From assembly GCA_964496275.1 (NCBI GenBank), contig CAZBYL010000027.1:1-32203 (forward strand): DNA of 32,203 bases. The letters run 5' to 3'. This DNA is from CAZBYL01 sp964496275 (GTDB lineage Bacteria > Synergistota > Synergistia > Synergistales > Synergistaceae). Of the stretch, positions 8,290 to 17,946 are shown piece after piece; the first letter of the stretch is position 1; each line of letters opens with the position of its first letter. A program made the translations under genes and the position numbers. The notes under the pieces are model-generated. The model saw only the letters and a list, made by a program, of their open reading frames with translations, was not told the DNA's origin and ran no database searches.

Positions 8290-8342
8290 GACAACTCGGA
8301 TTTTTTTAAAAAATAAATTTTCTCTCAGTATCTCTTCGGGGG

Positions 8343-8372
8343 TTGACATTTCTAATAGGTGGGTGCTATCAT
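8343..8372 (+). promoter_or_regulatory. Promoter for tRNA-Gly
   Basis: A perfect TTGACA (8343-8348) and TATCAT (8367-8372) are separated by 18 bases, with the tRNA starting 15 bases beyond the -10 box. Confidence 0.8.
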
Positions 8373-8386
8373 TCCTTACGTTGCTT

Positions 8387-8462
8387 GCGGAAATAGCTCA
8401 GCTGGTAGAGCGATGGCCTTCCAAGCCGTAGGTCGCGGGTTCGAGTCCCGTTTTCCGCTCCA
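8387..8462 (+). tRNA. tRNA-Gly (anticodon TCC)
   Basis: Acceptor GCGGAAA pairs with TTTCCGC, the D-arm is GCTCAGCTGGTAGAGC, the anticodon loop is CTTCCAA (TCC) and the T-loop is TTCGAGT. CCA is encoded. Confidence 0.97.
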
Positions 8463-8471
8463 GAACTTTCA

Positions 8472-8500
8472 GGGTTCGCGCTTTGCGCGAGCCCTTTTTT
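8472..8500 (+). terminator. Intrinsic terminator after tRNA-Gly
   Basis: The stem gggttcgcgc/gcgcgagccc (10 pairs, one G-T) with a 3-base loop is followed by six T residues. Confidence 0.9.
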
Positions 8501-8544
8501 GATGTGTATTCTCTGTAAAATATTTTTTGAATAGCGGTGAGAAC

Positions 8545-9591
8545 ATGAAAAAAGAACTTGCTTACAGACAAAAGATATATGACGCAGCTCAAAGACAGGG
8601 TTGGTGGAACTCTGACGGTATCGTTACCGCTCTCTCCGGAGGCGGTGATTCCGTCGCTTTGCTCTGGCTTTTGAAGAAATTTTATAAGGGCAGGATTGTT
8701 GCCGCTCACCTTGACCATTGCACAAGAGCGGGGGTTTCGCATGAGGACGCGGATTTTTCAATAAAATTATGCGAAGAGTGGGGTATCAAGTGCTCCGTAA
8801 AAGTTGTGGATGTTCACGCTCTGCGAGAGACGGGAGAATCTTTTGAGATGGCGGGACGGAGAGAGCGATACCGTCACTTCGAGGAGACAGCGGCGGCAGA
8901 GGGAATTAAGTGGATAGCTGTAGGGCACTCCGCAGATGACCTTGTCGAGACACAGCTTATGAACCTTTTCAGGGGCACCGGGCTCAAAGGGCTTCGCGGT
9001 ATTCCGGAAAGACGAGGGGACATTGTCCGCCCTATTATCGATTTCAGGCGCAGCGAGTTAAGGGATATTTTGCGTGACAATAACGTTCCGTGGCGTGAGG
9101 ATGCAAGCAACGCAGATACCGTTTACCGCAGAAACAAAGTTCGCGAAGAACTTATCCCGTGGATAAAGAAGAACATGAATCCGAACTTTGAAGAGACCAT
9201 GGTCGGGCTTGCGCGCCAACTCGACGGGGACATCGCCGATATTGAGGCCGCCGCCGCAGAAATGCTCGACTCCGTATCCATATCTATACCTCCCGCCGTT
9301 TGCGCTTGGAATGCCGAACTGGTGAAGGGCGCCTCAAAGCGTTTAATAATCGACATGCTTCGAATGGAGGGAGAACGGCTGAATTTACCCGCTCTTTCCA
9401 GGAAAAGGACTCTATTGCTCGCAGACCTCATAGCCAAAGGCGGTTTTTGGCGTTTTCAGTGGGCTCGAGACATAGAAGTGTGCTATTCCAATCGCGGAAT
9501 CGGGTGGCTTCACCGAGCGGACATTAAATCGGTTCTGCCGAAAAATAAGCAAAATACGGTGCAAATTCAGCTCCCATGGTGGGCTAGATAG
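8545..9591 (+). CDS. tilS: tRNA(Ile)-lysidine synthase
   Basis: TilS attaches lysine to C34 of tRNA-Ile(CAU) so that it reads AUA, an essential step for decoding fidelity. The N-type ATP-pyrophosphatase loop SGGGDS is at residues 31-36, followed by AHLDHCTR, AVGHSADDLVETQLMNLFRGTGLKGLRGIP and RNKVREELIPW, all TilS signatures. At 348 residues it is shorter than the E. coli enzyme (about 430) and appears to lack the full C-terminal TilS_C domain, as in compact forms. The ATG at 8545 follows GGTGAG closely; an in-frame TTG at 8527 is less likely. It opens a tilS-hpt-ftsH cluster, an order common across bacteria. Confidence 0.93.
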   Translation: MKKELAYRQKIYDAAQRQGWWNSDGIVTALSGGGDSVALLWLLKKFYKGRIVAAHLDHCTRAGVSHEDADFSIKLCEEWGIKCSVKVVDVHALRETGESFEMAGRRERYRHFEETAAAEGIKWIAVGHSADDLVETQLMNLFRGTGLKGLRGIPERRGDIVRPIIDFRRSELRDILRDNNVPWREDASNADTVYRRNKVREELIPWIKKNMNPNFEETMVGLARQLDGDIADIEAAAAEMLDSVSISIPPAVCAWNAELVKGASKRLIIDMLRMEGERLNLPALSRKRTLLLADLIAKGGFWRFQWARDIEVCYSNRGIGWLHRADIKSVLPKNKQNTVQIQLPWWAR

Positions 9592-9657
9592 CAATAAATG
9601 TGTTATTATTGGTGAACTTTGTGGAAATATAACTCTCTTCAAAAGGAGTGTCTGTTC

Positions 9658-10194
9658 GTGGATTACAAAATCGGTTCAGTTTTAATTTCAGAGGAAGAGC
9701 TCCGCTCAAGAATAAAAGAACTTGCGTCACAAATCAGGAAAAATTATTCCGGAAAACAGCTTATCTGTATATGTGTACTTAAGGGTGCAGTCGTTTTTCT
9801 GGCGGATTTGATTCGTGAAATAGGCCCGGAAGTTGACGTGCAGATTGACTTTCTTGCAATATCGTCATACGGTGCCTCTACAAAAAGCAGCGGAGTGGTT
9901 CAAATACAAAAAGATTTAAGCACGGATATACATGGAAAAAGGGTTCTTATCGTGGAGGATATCCTGGATACGGGGCTCTCACTCACATACATAAAAAAAC
10001 TCATGTTGGAGCGCAATCCTGAGAGCGTAGAGATCGCTGTTTTGCTTGACAAAACGGAGCGCCGCCAGCAGCCGGTTGAGGTGCAGTACACAGGTTTTGA
10101 AATACCCGACGAATTTGTTATTGGCTACGGCTTGGACTTTGCCGGAAAATTCAGGCATCTTTCCGCTGTCCACATCGCCGAGCCTGCCGAATAG
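9658..10194 (+). CDS. hpt: Hypoxanthine phosphoribosyltransferase
   Basis: The enzyme salvages hypoxanthine (and often guanine) with PRPP to give IMP/GMP. The PRPP loop VLIVEDILDTGLS lies at residues 96-108, with SSYGASTKSSG (69-79) forming the flexible active-site loop and DEFVIGYGLDFAGKFRHL near the C-terminus. The 178 residues equal the normal family length. The start is GTG at 9658, because AAGGAG (9643-9648) precedes it by 9 bases; an upstream in-frame TTG at 9619 lacks such a site. It stands between tilS and ftsH in the conserved order. Confidence 0.95.
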   Translation: MDYKIGSVLISEEELRSRIKELASQIRKNYSGKQLICICVLKGAVVFLADLIREIGPEVDVQIDFLAISSYGASTKSSGVVQIQKDLSTDIHGKRVLIVEDILDTGLSLTYIKKLMLERNPESVEIAVLLDKTERRQQPVEVQYTGFEIPDEFVIGYGLDFAGKFRHLSAVHIAEPAE

Positions 10195-10239
10195 AGTATA
10201 TTTCCCAGATTATAGAAAAAGAAAGAGAGGTAAAATTGT

Positions 10240-12219
10240 TTGAATAAAACATCCAAAAATGTCGGCATGTATATAGTGCTCATCGTGCTGGTTGTCAGTT
10301 TGGTGAATGTCTTTTTATCGCCTGACTCCAAAAGCACGAAAGACGCAAAAATTTTGCCGTACAGTTCGTTTATCGCCGAAGTAAACTCCGGAAATGTAAA
10401 AAAAGTTGAGATAGACAATGAACAGGTCAAGGGAACTCTTAAATCCGGAACCGAGTTTACAACATACATACTTGACGCCGCTACCCTTCCGGGCGTGATA
10501 GCGGACAAGGGCGTAGAGGTCGAGGTCGTGCCTCCGCCCAAGAATTCGTGGCTGACGGCACTTTTGACGTCTCTGCTCCCGACGCTGCTTTTGATAGGCG
10601 TTTGGATATACTTCATCTACAACATGCAGGGCGGCGGAAACAAAGTCATGGGCTTTGCAAAGAGCAAAGCAAAGATGTTTATGGACAACAGGCCGAAAGT
10701 CACCTTCGACGATGTTGCAGGCTGCGATGAAGCGAAGGAAGAACTTGAAGAAGTTGTGCAATTCCTCAAATCGCCCGATAAATTTACAAAATTGGGCGCG
10801 AAGGTGCCGCGCGGCGTGCTGCTTCTCGGTTCTCCCGGAACAGGCAAAACTCTTCTTTCAAGAGCTGTGGCGGGAGAGGCGGATGTTCCCTTCTTCAGCA
10901 TCAGCGGTTCGGATTTTGTCGAGATGTTTGTCGGAGTCGGAGCTGCCCGTGTGAGAGACCTCTTTGAGCAGGCGAGAAAGTTTCAGCCCTGCATAATTTT
11001 TATAGACGAAATAGATGCTGTGGGGCGTCACCGCGGAGCCGGATTGGGCGGCGGACATGACGAACGTGAACAGACTTTGAACCAGTTGCTTGTGGAGATG
11101 GACGGTTTTGAGGCCGGAGCGGGAATAATCCTTATCGCTGCGACAAACAGACCGGACATACTTGACCCTGCTCTGCTCCGTCCCGGACGTTTTGACAGGC
11201 AGGTCGTTGTAGACCGACCGGATGTAAAGGGCAGACGCGACATATTGAAAGTTCACCTTAAAGGTAAGGTGATTGCCGACGGTGTTGATGTTGATGTTAT
11301 TGCCAGACGCACACCGGGGTTTGTCGGAGCCGATATTGCGAACCTCGTCAACGAAGCCGCTCTGCTTGCGGCGCGCAGGGGCAAGGAAAAGCTTGAAATG
11401 TCCGAGTTTGAAGAGGCCATCGACCGTGTTATGGCAGGTCCTGAACGCAAGAGCCGCATAATCAGCAAGATGGAGCGCGAAATAATTGCCTACCATGAAG
11501 CGGGGCACGCGCTTATCGCAAGCAAGCTTACCGGTTCCGATCCGGTGCACAAGATTTCTATTATCCCGCGCGGGCACATGGCTTTGGGATATACGCTGCA
11601 GCTTCCGGAAGAGGACAGATTCCTCATTTCACGCAAAGAGCTTGCCGACAGGATAACAGTTCTTCTGGGAGGACGCACTGCCGAACTTATACGCTTCGGA
11701 GATGTTACCACCGGCGCTTCCAACGACCTTGAAAGAGCCACGCAAACCGCGCGCCAGATGGTTACGCAGTTTGGTATGAGCGACAGGCTGGGTCTGGTGA
11801 CGCTCGGTAAAAAGCAGCACGAAGTATTCCTCGGAAGAGATATTGTAGAGGACAAAAACTACAGTGATGAGATTGCATACGCGATAGACCAGGAAGTACG
11901 CAGCATCATTGATGACAGCTTTGAGGCTGCCAAGAAGATTCTTACGGAGAACCGAGACCGCCTCGAAGAAATAACCCGCTTGCTCCTCGAGAAGGAAGTT
12001 CTTGAAGGCGATGAGCTTGATGAGCTTCTCGGTTATCCCAAGAAAGTTCACGAACCGATCGACGATGAGCCCCTCAAAGATGAGAGTAAGACAGACGGCG
12101 AGTCTGTATCTCAGCGTGAAGGATCAGAGCCGGACGGAGAACCCAAGCCCGAAGCAGAAGATAAGATGAAAAAAGACGCGGCTCAGGACGATGAAGATCC
12201 AGATGATGAGGAAGAATAG
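10240..12219 (+). CDS. ftsH: ATP-dependent zinc metalloprotease FtsH
   Basis: FtsH is a membrane-anchored AAA+ protease that degrades misfolded membrane proteins and regulators. Two membrane spans (about residues 8-26 and 104-127) flank an extracytoplasmic domain. Then come Walker A GSPGTGKT (197-204; most relatives have GPPGTGKT), Walker B IIFIDEID (252-259), the second region of homology ATNRPDILDPALLRPGRFDR and the zinc site HEAGH (419-423). The last 50 residues are a low-complexity acidic tail. The start is TTG at 10240, 9 bases after AGAGAGG. The total of 659 residues is typical. A terminator follows at 12,273. Confidence 0.97.
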   Translation: MNKTSKNVGMYIVLIVLVVSLVNVFLSPDSKSTKDAKILPYSSFIAEVNSGNVKKVEIDNEQVKGTLKSGTEFTTYILDAATLPGVIADKGVEVEVVPPPKNSWLTALLTSLLPTLLLIGVWIYFIYNMQGGGNKVMGFAKSKAKMFMDNRPKVTFDDVAGCDEAKEELEEVVQFLKSPDKFTKLGAKVPRGVLLLGSPGTGKTLLSRAVAGEADVPFFSISGSDFVEMFVGVGAARVRDLFEQARKFQPCIIFIDEIDAVGRHRGAGLGGGHDEREQTLNQLLVEMDGFEAGAGIILIAATNRPDILDPALLRPGRFDRQVVVDRPDVKGRRDILKVHLKGKVIADGVDVDVIARRTPGFVGADIANLVNEAALLAARRGKEKLEMSEFEEAIDRVMAGPERKSRIISKMEREIIAYHEAGHALIASKLTGSDPVHKISIIPRGHMALGYTLQLPEEDRFLISRKELADRITVLLGGRTAELIRFGDVTTGASNDLERATQTARQMVTQFGMSDRLGLVTLGKKQHEVFLGRDIVEDKNYSDEIAYAIDQEVRSIIDDSFEAAKKILTENRDRLEEITRLLLEKEVLEGDELDELLGYPKKVHEPIDDEPLKDESKTDGESVSQREGSEPDGEPKPEAEDKMKKDAAQDDEDPDDEEE

Positions 12220-12272
12220 GTCAGTAAATTTTCCTTGGACAAATTAAAATAATTTCATATACTGAACAAGGG

Positions 12273-12301
12273 ACGCTCGGGGAAATCCTCGGGCGTTTTT
12301 T
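12273..12301 (+). terminator. Intrinsic terminator after ftsH
   Basis: acgctcgggg pairs with cctcgggcgt (two G-T pairs) around an AAAT loop, followed by six T residues. Confidence 0.85.
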
Positions 12302-12333
12302 GTGAAAAAGTATATCTATGATTTAAAAAGCCA

Positions 12334-12339
12334 TATAAT
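12334..12339 (+). promoter_or_regulatory. Candidate -10 box upstream of uvrB
   Basis: A perfect TATAAT lies 40 bases before the uvrB start, within an AT-rich stretch. No good -35 box is present at 16-18 bases. I see no recognisable LexA-type operator, so SOS control cannot be claimed. Confidence 0.35.
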
Positions 12340-12378
12340 ATTAATTGTTTACATAAAATATTACGGTATAGATGGGAT

Positions 12379-14433
12379 ATGACAATGACAGAAAAATTTG
12401 AGCTTACCGCGCCGTGGCAAATGGCAGGGGACCAGGCTGCGGCGGTAGAAAAATTAGTTGACGGCTTTCAAAAACCCGGAGCAGTGCAAACGTTGCTCGG
12501 AGTCACGGGAAGCGGCAAGACCTTTACAATGGCTAATGTAATACAGCGATTGCAAAGGCCTACGCTTGTTATGGCACACAATAAGACCCTTGCCGCCCAG
12601 CTTTACAGCGAGTTCAAAGAGTTTTTTCCCAATAATTCGGTAAACTACTTCGTAAGTTATTATGATTACTACCAGCCCGAAGCCTACATGCCGGCGCAGG
12701 ATATTTATATAGAAAAGGACGCATCTGTCAACGAAAGAATAGAGCGTTTGCGGCTTGCTACGACCAAATCTCTTCTCGAACGCCGAGATGTCATTGTAGT
12801 TGCCAGCGTATCATGTATTTACGGTTTGGGTAAGAGAAAGAACTACGAGGACGCAATATTTAGATTTGCCGTGGGAGAGACTTGGGACCGCAGAGCATTT
12901 ATGACCCGCCTTTTGGATAATTACTACCAGCGCAACGACATATCTTTGCAGCCGGGAAACTTCAGGAGCAGAGGAGAGTCAATGGAAATTTATCCTGCGT
13001 ACAGCGATACAGCGGTAAGAGTTCTGTTTTTTGACGATGAAATAGAGCGGATAGAGGAAATAGACCCTGTATCGGGGCACACAATAGTTTCCAAGGATCG
13101 CACAGGAATTTTTCCCGCTCAGCACTATGTAACAACTTCCGATGCAATCGAAAAGGCATCTGTGCTCATCGAAAAGGAGCTCGCGGAGCGCGTGCTCGAA
13201 CTTGAATCAACGAACAGACTGCTTGAGGCTCAGCGTCTCAAAATGAGAACCAAGTACGACCTGGAGATGCTGCTTGAAGTCGGCTACTGCTCAGGTATCG
13301 AAAATTATTCGCGTTTTCTTGACGGCAGAGAGCCGGGAGATGCTCCCGGTACTCTTATGGATTTTTTTCCCGAAGATTCGATGATCTTCATCGATGAATC
13401 ACACATGACGCTTCCTCAGGTTCGAGGCATGTATAACGGAGACAGAGCCAGAAAAGAAGTCCTGGTGGAACATGGATTCAGGCTTCCCTCATGTCTGGAC
13501 AACAGGCCGCTTAAGTGGGAAGAGTATGAACCTTTGCTCAAGAATGCCCTGTTTATCTCAGCGACTCCGGGTGATTACGAATTTGCGCATTCGGAGCGCG
13601 TAGTAGAACAGCTTATACGCCCGACCGGAGTCACTGACCCGATTGTTGAAATACATCCTGCTACGGGACAGGTAGACGATATTTTGGGTGAGGTTCGTCC
13701 TATAATCGAAAAGGGTGAGCGAGTGCTTATTTCTACGCTAACGAAGCGCTCTGCCGAGGATCTTGCGGAATATATGGCTGAACTCGGAATAAAGGTACGA
13801 TACATACATTCCGAACTTGACACGTTTGAGAGGGCGGAACTTATAAGGGATTTGCGGCTTGGAGTATTTTCCGTGCTTGTTGGTGTCAACCTTCTGCGTG
13901 AAGGAATAGACCTGCCGGAGGTCTCTCTCGTTGCGATTCTTGATGCGGATAGTGAAGGATACCTCCGCTCGCACCGTTCGCTTATACAGATGATAGGCAG
14001 AGCGGCCAGAAATCAGGCGGGGCGTGTTATTTTGTATGCCGACAGAGTCACGGACAGCATCGATACCGCAATGAAGGAAACTGAGCGGCGCAGAGCAAAG
14101 CAGGTTGCGTATAATGATGAACATGGAATAACTCCGCACACGATATCTAAGGCCATTAAAAACCTTCTCCCCGATGAACTTATGGAAGAAAACGGATATG
14201 CGGGCACGAGAGCCGCGTCTCCCGCTGCGTCCCGAGATAGCGGTGCGGACGTTCACGAGATGGAGAAGATGATGTGGAGCGCCGTAGAAAAACTTGATTT
14301 TGAGAAGGCCGCGGAGCTCAGAGATATAATACAGCAGATGAAGGGTGATGCGAAAATTGGAACAAACAATAAAAATTACAGGCGCAAGACAGCACAATCT
14401 AAAAAACATAAACGTAGAAATTCCCAAAAATAA
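12379..14433 (+). CDS. uvrB: Excinuclease ABC subunit B
   Basis: UvrB is the damage-verifying helicase of nucleotide excision repair, loaded by UvrA and partnering UvrC. The 684 residues show Walker A GVTGSGKT (41-48), the damage-probing beta-hairpin YYDYYQPEAY (94-103), a DESH Walker B, helicase motif VI QMIGRAARN and a C-terminal UVR motif (EKLDFEKAAELRDIIQQM) for UvrC contact. Two in-frame ATGs (12379 and 12385) both fit behind a weak GGGAT site. The last 86 bases overlap uvrA in another frame. Confidence 0.97.
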   Translation: MTMTEKFELTAPWQMAGDQAAAVEKLVDGFQKPGAVQTLLGVTGSGKTFTMANVIQRLQRPTLVMAHNKTLAAQLYSEFKEFFPNNSVNYFVSYYDYYQPEAYMPAQDIYIEKDASVNERIERLRLATTKSLLERRDVIVVASVSCIYGLGKRKNYEDAIFRFAVGETWDRRAFMTRLLDNYYQRNDISLQPGNFRSRGESMEIYPAYSDTAVRVLFFDDEIERIEEIDPVSGHTIVSKDRTGIFPAQHYVTTSDAIEKASVLIEKELAERVLELESTNRLLEAQRLKMRTKYDLEMLLEVGYCSGIENYSRFLDGREPGDAPGTLMDFFPEDSMIFIDESHMTLPQVRGMYNGDRARKEVLVEHGFRLPSCLDNRPLKWEEYEPLLKNALFISATPGDYEFAHSERVVEQLIRPTGVTDPIVEIHPATGQVDDILGEVRPIIEKGERVLISTLTKRSAEDLAEYMAELGIKVRYIHSELDTFERAELIRDLRLGVFSVLVGVNLLREGIDLPEVSLVAILDADSEGYLRSHRSLIQMIGRAARNQAGRVILYADRVTDSIDTAMKETERRRAKQVAYNDEHGITPHTISKAIKNLLPDELMEENGYAGTRAASPAASRDSGADVHEMEKMMWSAVEKLDFEKAAELRDIIQQMKGDAKIGTNNKNYRRKTAQSKKHKRRNSQK

Positions 14434-17188
14434 ACTCGTTGTCGTAACAGGGCCTTCCGGTTCCGGAAAGTCTTCTCTGGCCTTTGACACTGTATATGCC
14501 GAGGGGCAGAGACGTTATGTTGAGTCTCTATCTTCTTACGCAAGGCAGTTTTTAGGTATTTCGGATAAGCCTGATGTCGATGACATTACGGGGCTGTCTC
14601 CCGCCATATCCATTGAGCAGAAGGGGACAAGCCACAACCCGCGCTCCACTGTCGGTACCGTAACAGAAATATACGACTATCTGCGTCTGCTCTTCGGACG
14701 CGCCGGAACACCTCACTGCCCCAAATGCGGCAAAGAGGTGCACCGTTACAGCGTGGACGAGATAATAGACAGGATATTTCGTGAGTACGACGGTCTTCCG
14801 CTCGAAGTGCTATCCCCGCTTGTAAAGGGAAAAAAAGGCGAGTATCGCAACCTTCTCGCCAAGCTGCATGGGCAGGGATATCTCCGGGCGAGGATAGACG
14901 GTACAATGATGTGGCTGGAAGAGGCCGTTGACCTTGATAAGAAGAGACGCCACACAATAGAGTGTGTAATCGATAGGCTTAAAGTTAAGGAGGAGAATCG
15001 CTCCCGTCTTGCCGAGGCTGTAGAAATGTCTCTCAAGCTCTCAGACGGTTTTGTTTTGCTCGTGTCAGAGGGTAAAGACGAGCTTGAACTTACGGAAAAA
15101 TACATTTGTCCGGACTGCGAGATAAGCCTTCCCGACATAGAACCTCGTCTATTCTCTTTCAATAACCCGTACGGAGCCTGCCCCGAATGCTCCGGGCTCG
15201 GGGCTCATCTTCACTTTTCGGAAGAACTTGCCGTCAACGAAGAGCTTCCGATGGGCGAGGGGGGCTTCATTCCGTGGAAGAGCATGAAATACATGATTCA
15301 GAAAGCGGAGCAGCTTGCCGCGCGCCATGAGGGCTGGGATCTCTCAAAGCCATTTAAGGACCTGCCGCAAGAGGTGAAGCATGTTATGCTCTATGGCTCG
15401 GATGAAGTTATCCCGATGATTTTTACGGACAAAAACGGGGATTCGGAATATAACGGGCACTACATAGGGCTTATTCCATGGCTTGAAAAGAGGCTGAACG
15501 AGACTGAGTCCGAAGTGTACAGGGAAGAGCTGCTGCGTTTTCAGATAGAAGACGAATGTTCCGCCTGTCACGGCGCCCGTTTAAAGCCGGAGGCTCTTGC
15601 CGTGACACTCGGCGGCTATAACATCGCGGAACTGACGGATATGCCTGTCGAAGAGCTTATTGGTGTGCTCAACAATCTCGAACTTGCCTCAAGAGAGAGG
15701 AAGATTGTAGGTCAGGCTCTTATCGAGGTGCAAAAAAGGCTTGCGTTCTTAAACGATGTGGGCGCGGGGTATCTCAGCCTATCCAGAAGAGCCGACACAT
15801 TAAGCGGCGGAGAGAGTCAGCGCATACGCCTTGCAACTCAGATAGGGTCAAGGCTTACCGGAGTTTTGTACGTGCTTGATGAACCTACCATAGGTCTGCA
15901 CCCCAGAGACACCAACAGGCTCCTTGACACGCTTCGGGCCATCAGAGACATAGGCAACACAGTTTTGGTCGTTGAGCACGACAGAGACACGATGCTTGCC
16001 GCAGACCATATTGTCGAGCTTGGCCCGGCGGCCGGTGAGCTCGGCGGTGAGCTTATCGCTAACGGCAGCGCCGAAGATATAATCAAAGGAAATTCTTCAA
16101 CGTCAGCCTACCTTCGCGGAGCGGCAGACGGAACCTTCCGCCCGACTTCCGAGAGGAGAACTCCGACAGGGAAGATATCACTAAAAGGGTGCAGCCGCAA
16201 TAACCTCAAAAAGCTGAATATCGATATCCCGCTCGGAGTTTTTGCAGCACTCAGCGGAGTATCTGGGTCGGGAAAGAGCACTCTGCTTTACGAAGTGCTG
16301 TACAAGGGGCTGCGCGGCAAATTTGATAAAGACTATAGGGAGCGCGGAGCCAAAATAGATTCGATAGACGGCTACGAATCTCTGAGAAATATTGTTTTGG
16401 TTGATCAAAGCCCGATAGGGCGTACCCCACGTTCGAATCCTGCGACCTATACGGGAGTGTTTACTCCCATACGCGAGTTTTTTGCGCAGCTTCAAGAATC
16501 CAAGCTCAGAGGATATTTGCCGGGAAGATTCAGTTTTAACGTAAAGGGCGGAAGATGCGAAGCGTGCAACGGAGACGGAGTGCTGAAAGTATCTATGCTC
16601 TTCCTCCCCGATGTGTATGTAAAGTGCGACGTGTGCAAAGGACAGAGATACAACAGAGAGACCCTTGAAGTCCGTTATAAGGGGCTTTCGATTGCTGATG
16701 TTCTGAATCTGACTGTGGATGAAGCTGTGGAACACTTTAAAGATATACCGCGCATAGCCAACAAACTGGCGGTAATACAGGAAGCCGGTCTGGGATATAT
16801 AAAATTGGGGCAGTCCGCCACCACTTTGAGCGGCGGAGAAGCTCAACGAGTCAAATTGGCGACTGAACTTGGAAAAAAGTTCCGCGGTAATACTCTCTAC
16901 CTGTTGGACGAGCCGACTACGGGACTTCACTATACAGACGTGAAAAAACTGCTTAAACTGATACACAAGCTTGTTGACCAAGGCAATTCCGTGCTTGTAA
17001 TAGAACATAACCTTGACGTGCTGGCCTCTTCCGACTATATAATGGACATGGGGCCGGAAGGCGGCCGCAGAGGCGGAAAGCTCATAGCAAAGGGAACTCC
17101 CGAGGAGGTTGCCCGCTCAAAGGGACCGACAGGCAAGTACCTTGCGGAATTTTTGAAGGATATTAAGGAAGGAAAGAAAAAAATATGA
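14348..17188 (+). CDS. uvrA: Excinuclease ABC subunit A
   Basis: UvrA dimers find bulky DNA lesions and hand them to UvrB. The protein has two ABC ATPase modules: Walker A GPSGSGKSS near the N-terminus and GVSGSGKST in the second half, each with a signature LSGGESQRI or LSGGEAQRV. Zinc-binding cysteine pairs are visible at CPDCE...CPECSG, CSACHG and GGRCEACNGDG...CDVCKGQR. Length is about 946 aa, as usual. The start is uncertain: GTG 14345, ATG 14348 and TTG 14357 are all in frame, and AAGGG (14341-14345) is best spaced for the TTG. All choices lie inside the uvrB 3' end, so the two genes overlap by roughly 77-89 bases. The stop overlaps the rlmB start (ATGA). Confidence 0.96.
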   Translation: MRKLEQTIKITGARQHNLKNINVEIPKNKLVVVTGPSGSGKSSLAFDTVYAEGQRRYVESLSSYARQFLGISDKPDVDDITGLSPAISIEQKGTSHNPRSTVGTVTEIYDYLRLLFGRAGTPHCPKCGKEVHRYSVDEIIDRIFREYDGLPLEVLSPLVKGKKGEYRNLLAKLHGQGYLRARIDGTMMWLEEAVDLDKKRRHTIECVIDRLKVKEENRSRLAEAVEMSLKLSDGFVLLVSEGKDELELTEKYICPDCEISLPDIEPRLFSFNNPYGACPECSGLGAHLHFSEELAVNEELPMGEGGFIPWKSMKYMIQKAEQLAARHEGWDLSKPFKDLPQEVKHVMLYGSDEVIPMIFTDKNGDSEYNGHYIGLIPWLEKRLNETESEVYREELLRFQIEDECSACHGARLKPEALAVTLGGYNIAELTDMPVEELIGVLNNLELASRERKIVGQALIEVQKRLAFLNDVGAGYLSLSRRADTLSGGESQRIRLATQIGSRLTGVLYVLDEPTIGLHPRDTNRLLDTLRAIRDIGNTVLVVEHDRDTMLAADHIVELGPAAGELGGELIANGSAEDIIKGNSSTSAYLRGAADGTFRPTSERRTPTGKISLKGCSRNNLKKLNIDIPLGVFAALSGVSGSGKSTLLYEVLYKGLRGKFDKDYRERGAKIDSIDGYESLRNIVLVDQSPIGRTPRSNPATYTGVFTPIREFFAQLQESKLRGYLPGRFSFNVKGGRCEACNGDGVLKVSMLFLPDVYVKCDVCKGQRYNRETLEVRYKGLSIADVLNLTVDEAVEHFKDIPRIANKLAVIQEAGLGYIKLGQSATTLSGGEAQRVKLATELGKKFRGNTLYLLDEPTTGLHYTDVKKLLKLIHKLVDQGNSVLVIEHNLDVLASSDYIMDMGPEGGRRGGKLIAKGTPEEVARSKGPTGKYLAEFLKDIKEGKKKI

Positions 17189-17946
17189 ACGATTCCGAAA
17201 AAAGAGTCAGCGAAGATATATGTTGGGGCAGGAATCCCGTAATTTCATTGCTTGAAGAGTCTCCCGACAGATGCACAAAGGTGCTTATCGCAAAAACCGT
17301 TCTCCCGCACATAAAAAGCAAACTTGCCGATCTTTGCCGTGCGGCTAACGTCTCCTTCCAGAATGCGGACACCGCAGCTCTTGACCGTTTGACGGGAAAG
17401 GAGAATCACCAGGGCGTCGTAGCTTACATGGCTCCGATGAAGCTCTGGGAGTCAGATGAACTTCTTCAGATATTGCCTCCCGCACCTGAACCCGTCATGA
17501 TTTTGCTGTGCGACCACATACAAGACCCTCACAACGTAGGCGCGATTGTGAGAAGCGCAGAAGCTGCCGGAGCCTCCGCAGTCATGATACCCAAGAGGGG
17601 CGGATGTCTGCCCACGGGAACCGTGGTTAAAACAAGCGCCGGCGCCGCTTTGCGTCTGCCTGTTGCAAAAGTCGGAAATATATCCCAAGCGATACGGAGC
17701 TTACAGGAGGCCGGATTCTGGGTTGTCGGGCTTGCAATGGAGGGCGAGGAGACTCTCTTTAAGGCTGATATGCCCCCCAGAACTGTTTTCGTTGTGGGAT
17801 CCGAAGGAGAGGGACTTGGTTCCGCAGTGTCAAAGTCGTGCGATGAACTTCGCCGTATCCCCATGAGCGGTACGACAGGCTCGCTAAACGCTTCGGTTGC
17901 CGCGTCGCTTGCAATGTTTGAGTGGAGACGATCGTTAAAAGTTTGA
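17185..17946 (+). CDS. rlmB: 23S rRNA (guanosine-2'-O)-methyltransferase RlmB-like
   Basis: A SpoU-family (SPOUT) methyltransferase that modifies a G in the peptidyl-transferase P loop of 23S rRNA (G2251 in E. coli). The knot motifs are DHIQDPHNVGAIVRSAEAAG (residues 110-129), VFVVGSEGEGL (201-211) and IPMSGTTGSLNASVAASLAM (225-244). The N-terminal 80 residues are the substrate-binding L30e-like domain (WGRNPVISLL, NHQGVVAY). The 253 residues are standard. It starts within the uvrA stop (ATGA) behind AAGGAAGG, so it is the third gene of the uvrBA operon. Other SpoU enzymes with nearby targets remain possible. Confidence 0.9.
   Translation: MNDSEKRVSEDICWGRNPVISLLEESPDRCTKVLIAKTVLPHIKSKLADLCRAANVSFQNADTAALDRLTGKENHQGVVAYMAPMKLWESDELLQILPPAPEPVMILLCDHIQDPHNVGAIVRSAEAAGASAVMIPKRGGCLPTGTVVKTSAGAALRLPVAKVGNISQAIRSLQEAGFWVVGLAMEGEETLFKADMPPRTVFVVGSEGEGLGSAVSKSCDELRRIPMSGTTGSLNASVAASLAMFEWRRSLKV

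Noticed and set aside
10858..11577. 239-codon open frame antisense to ftsH
   Set aside because: It mirrors the conserved AAA and protease region of ftsH; no ribosome binding site or protein-like pattern.
13738..14490. 250-codon open frame antisense to the uvrB/uvrA overlap
   Set aside because: Shadow of two conserved overlapping genes, with no supported start or family.
16181..17008. 275-codon open frame antisense to uvrA
   Set aside because: Same reason: uvrA motifs on the plus strand are unmistakable and the antisense product is unrecognisable.
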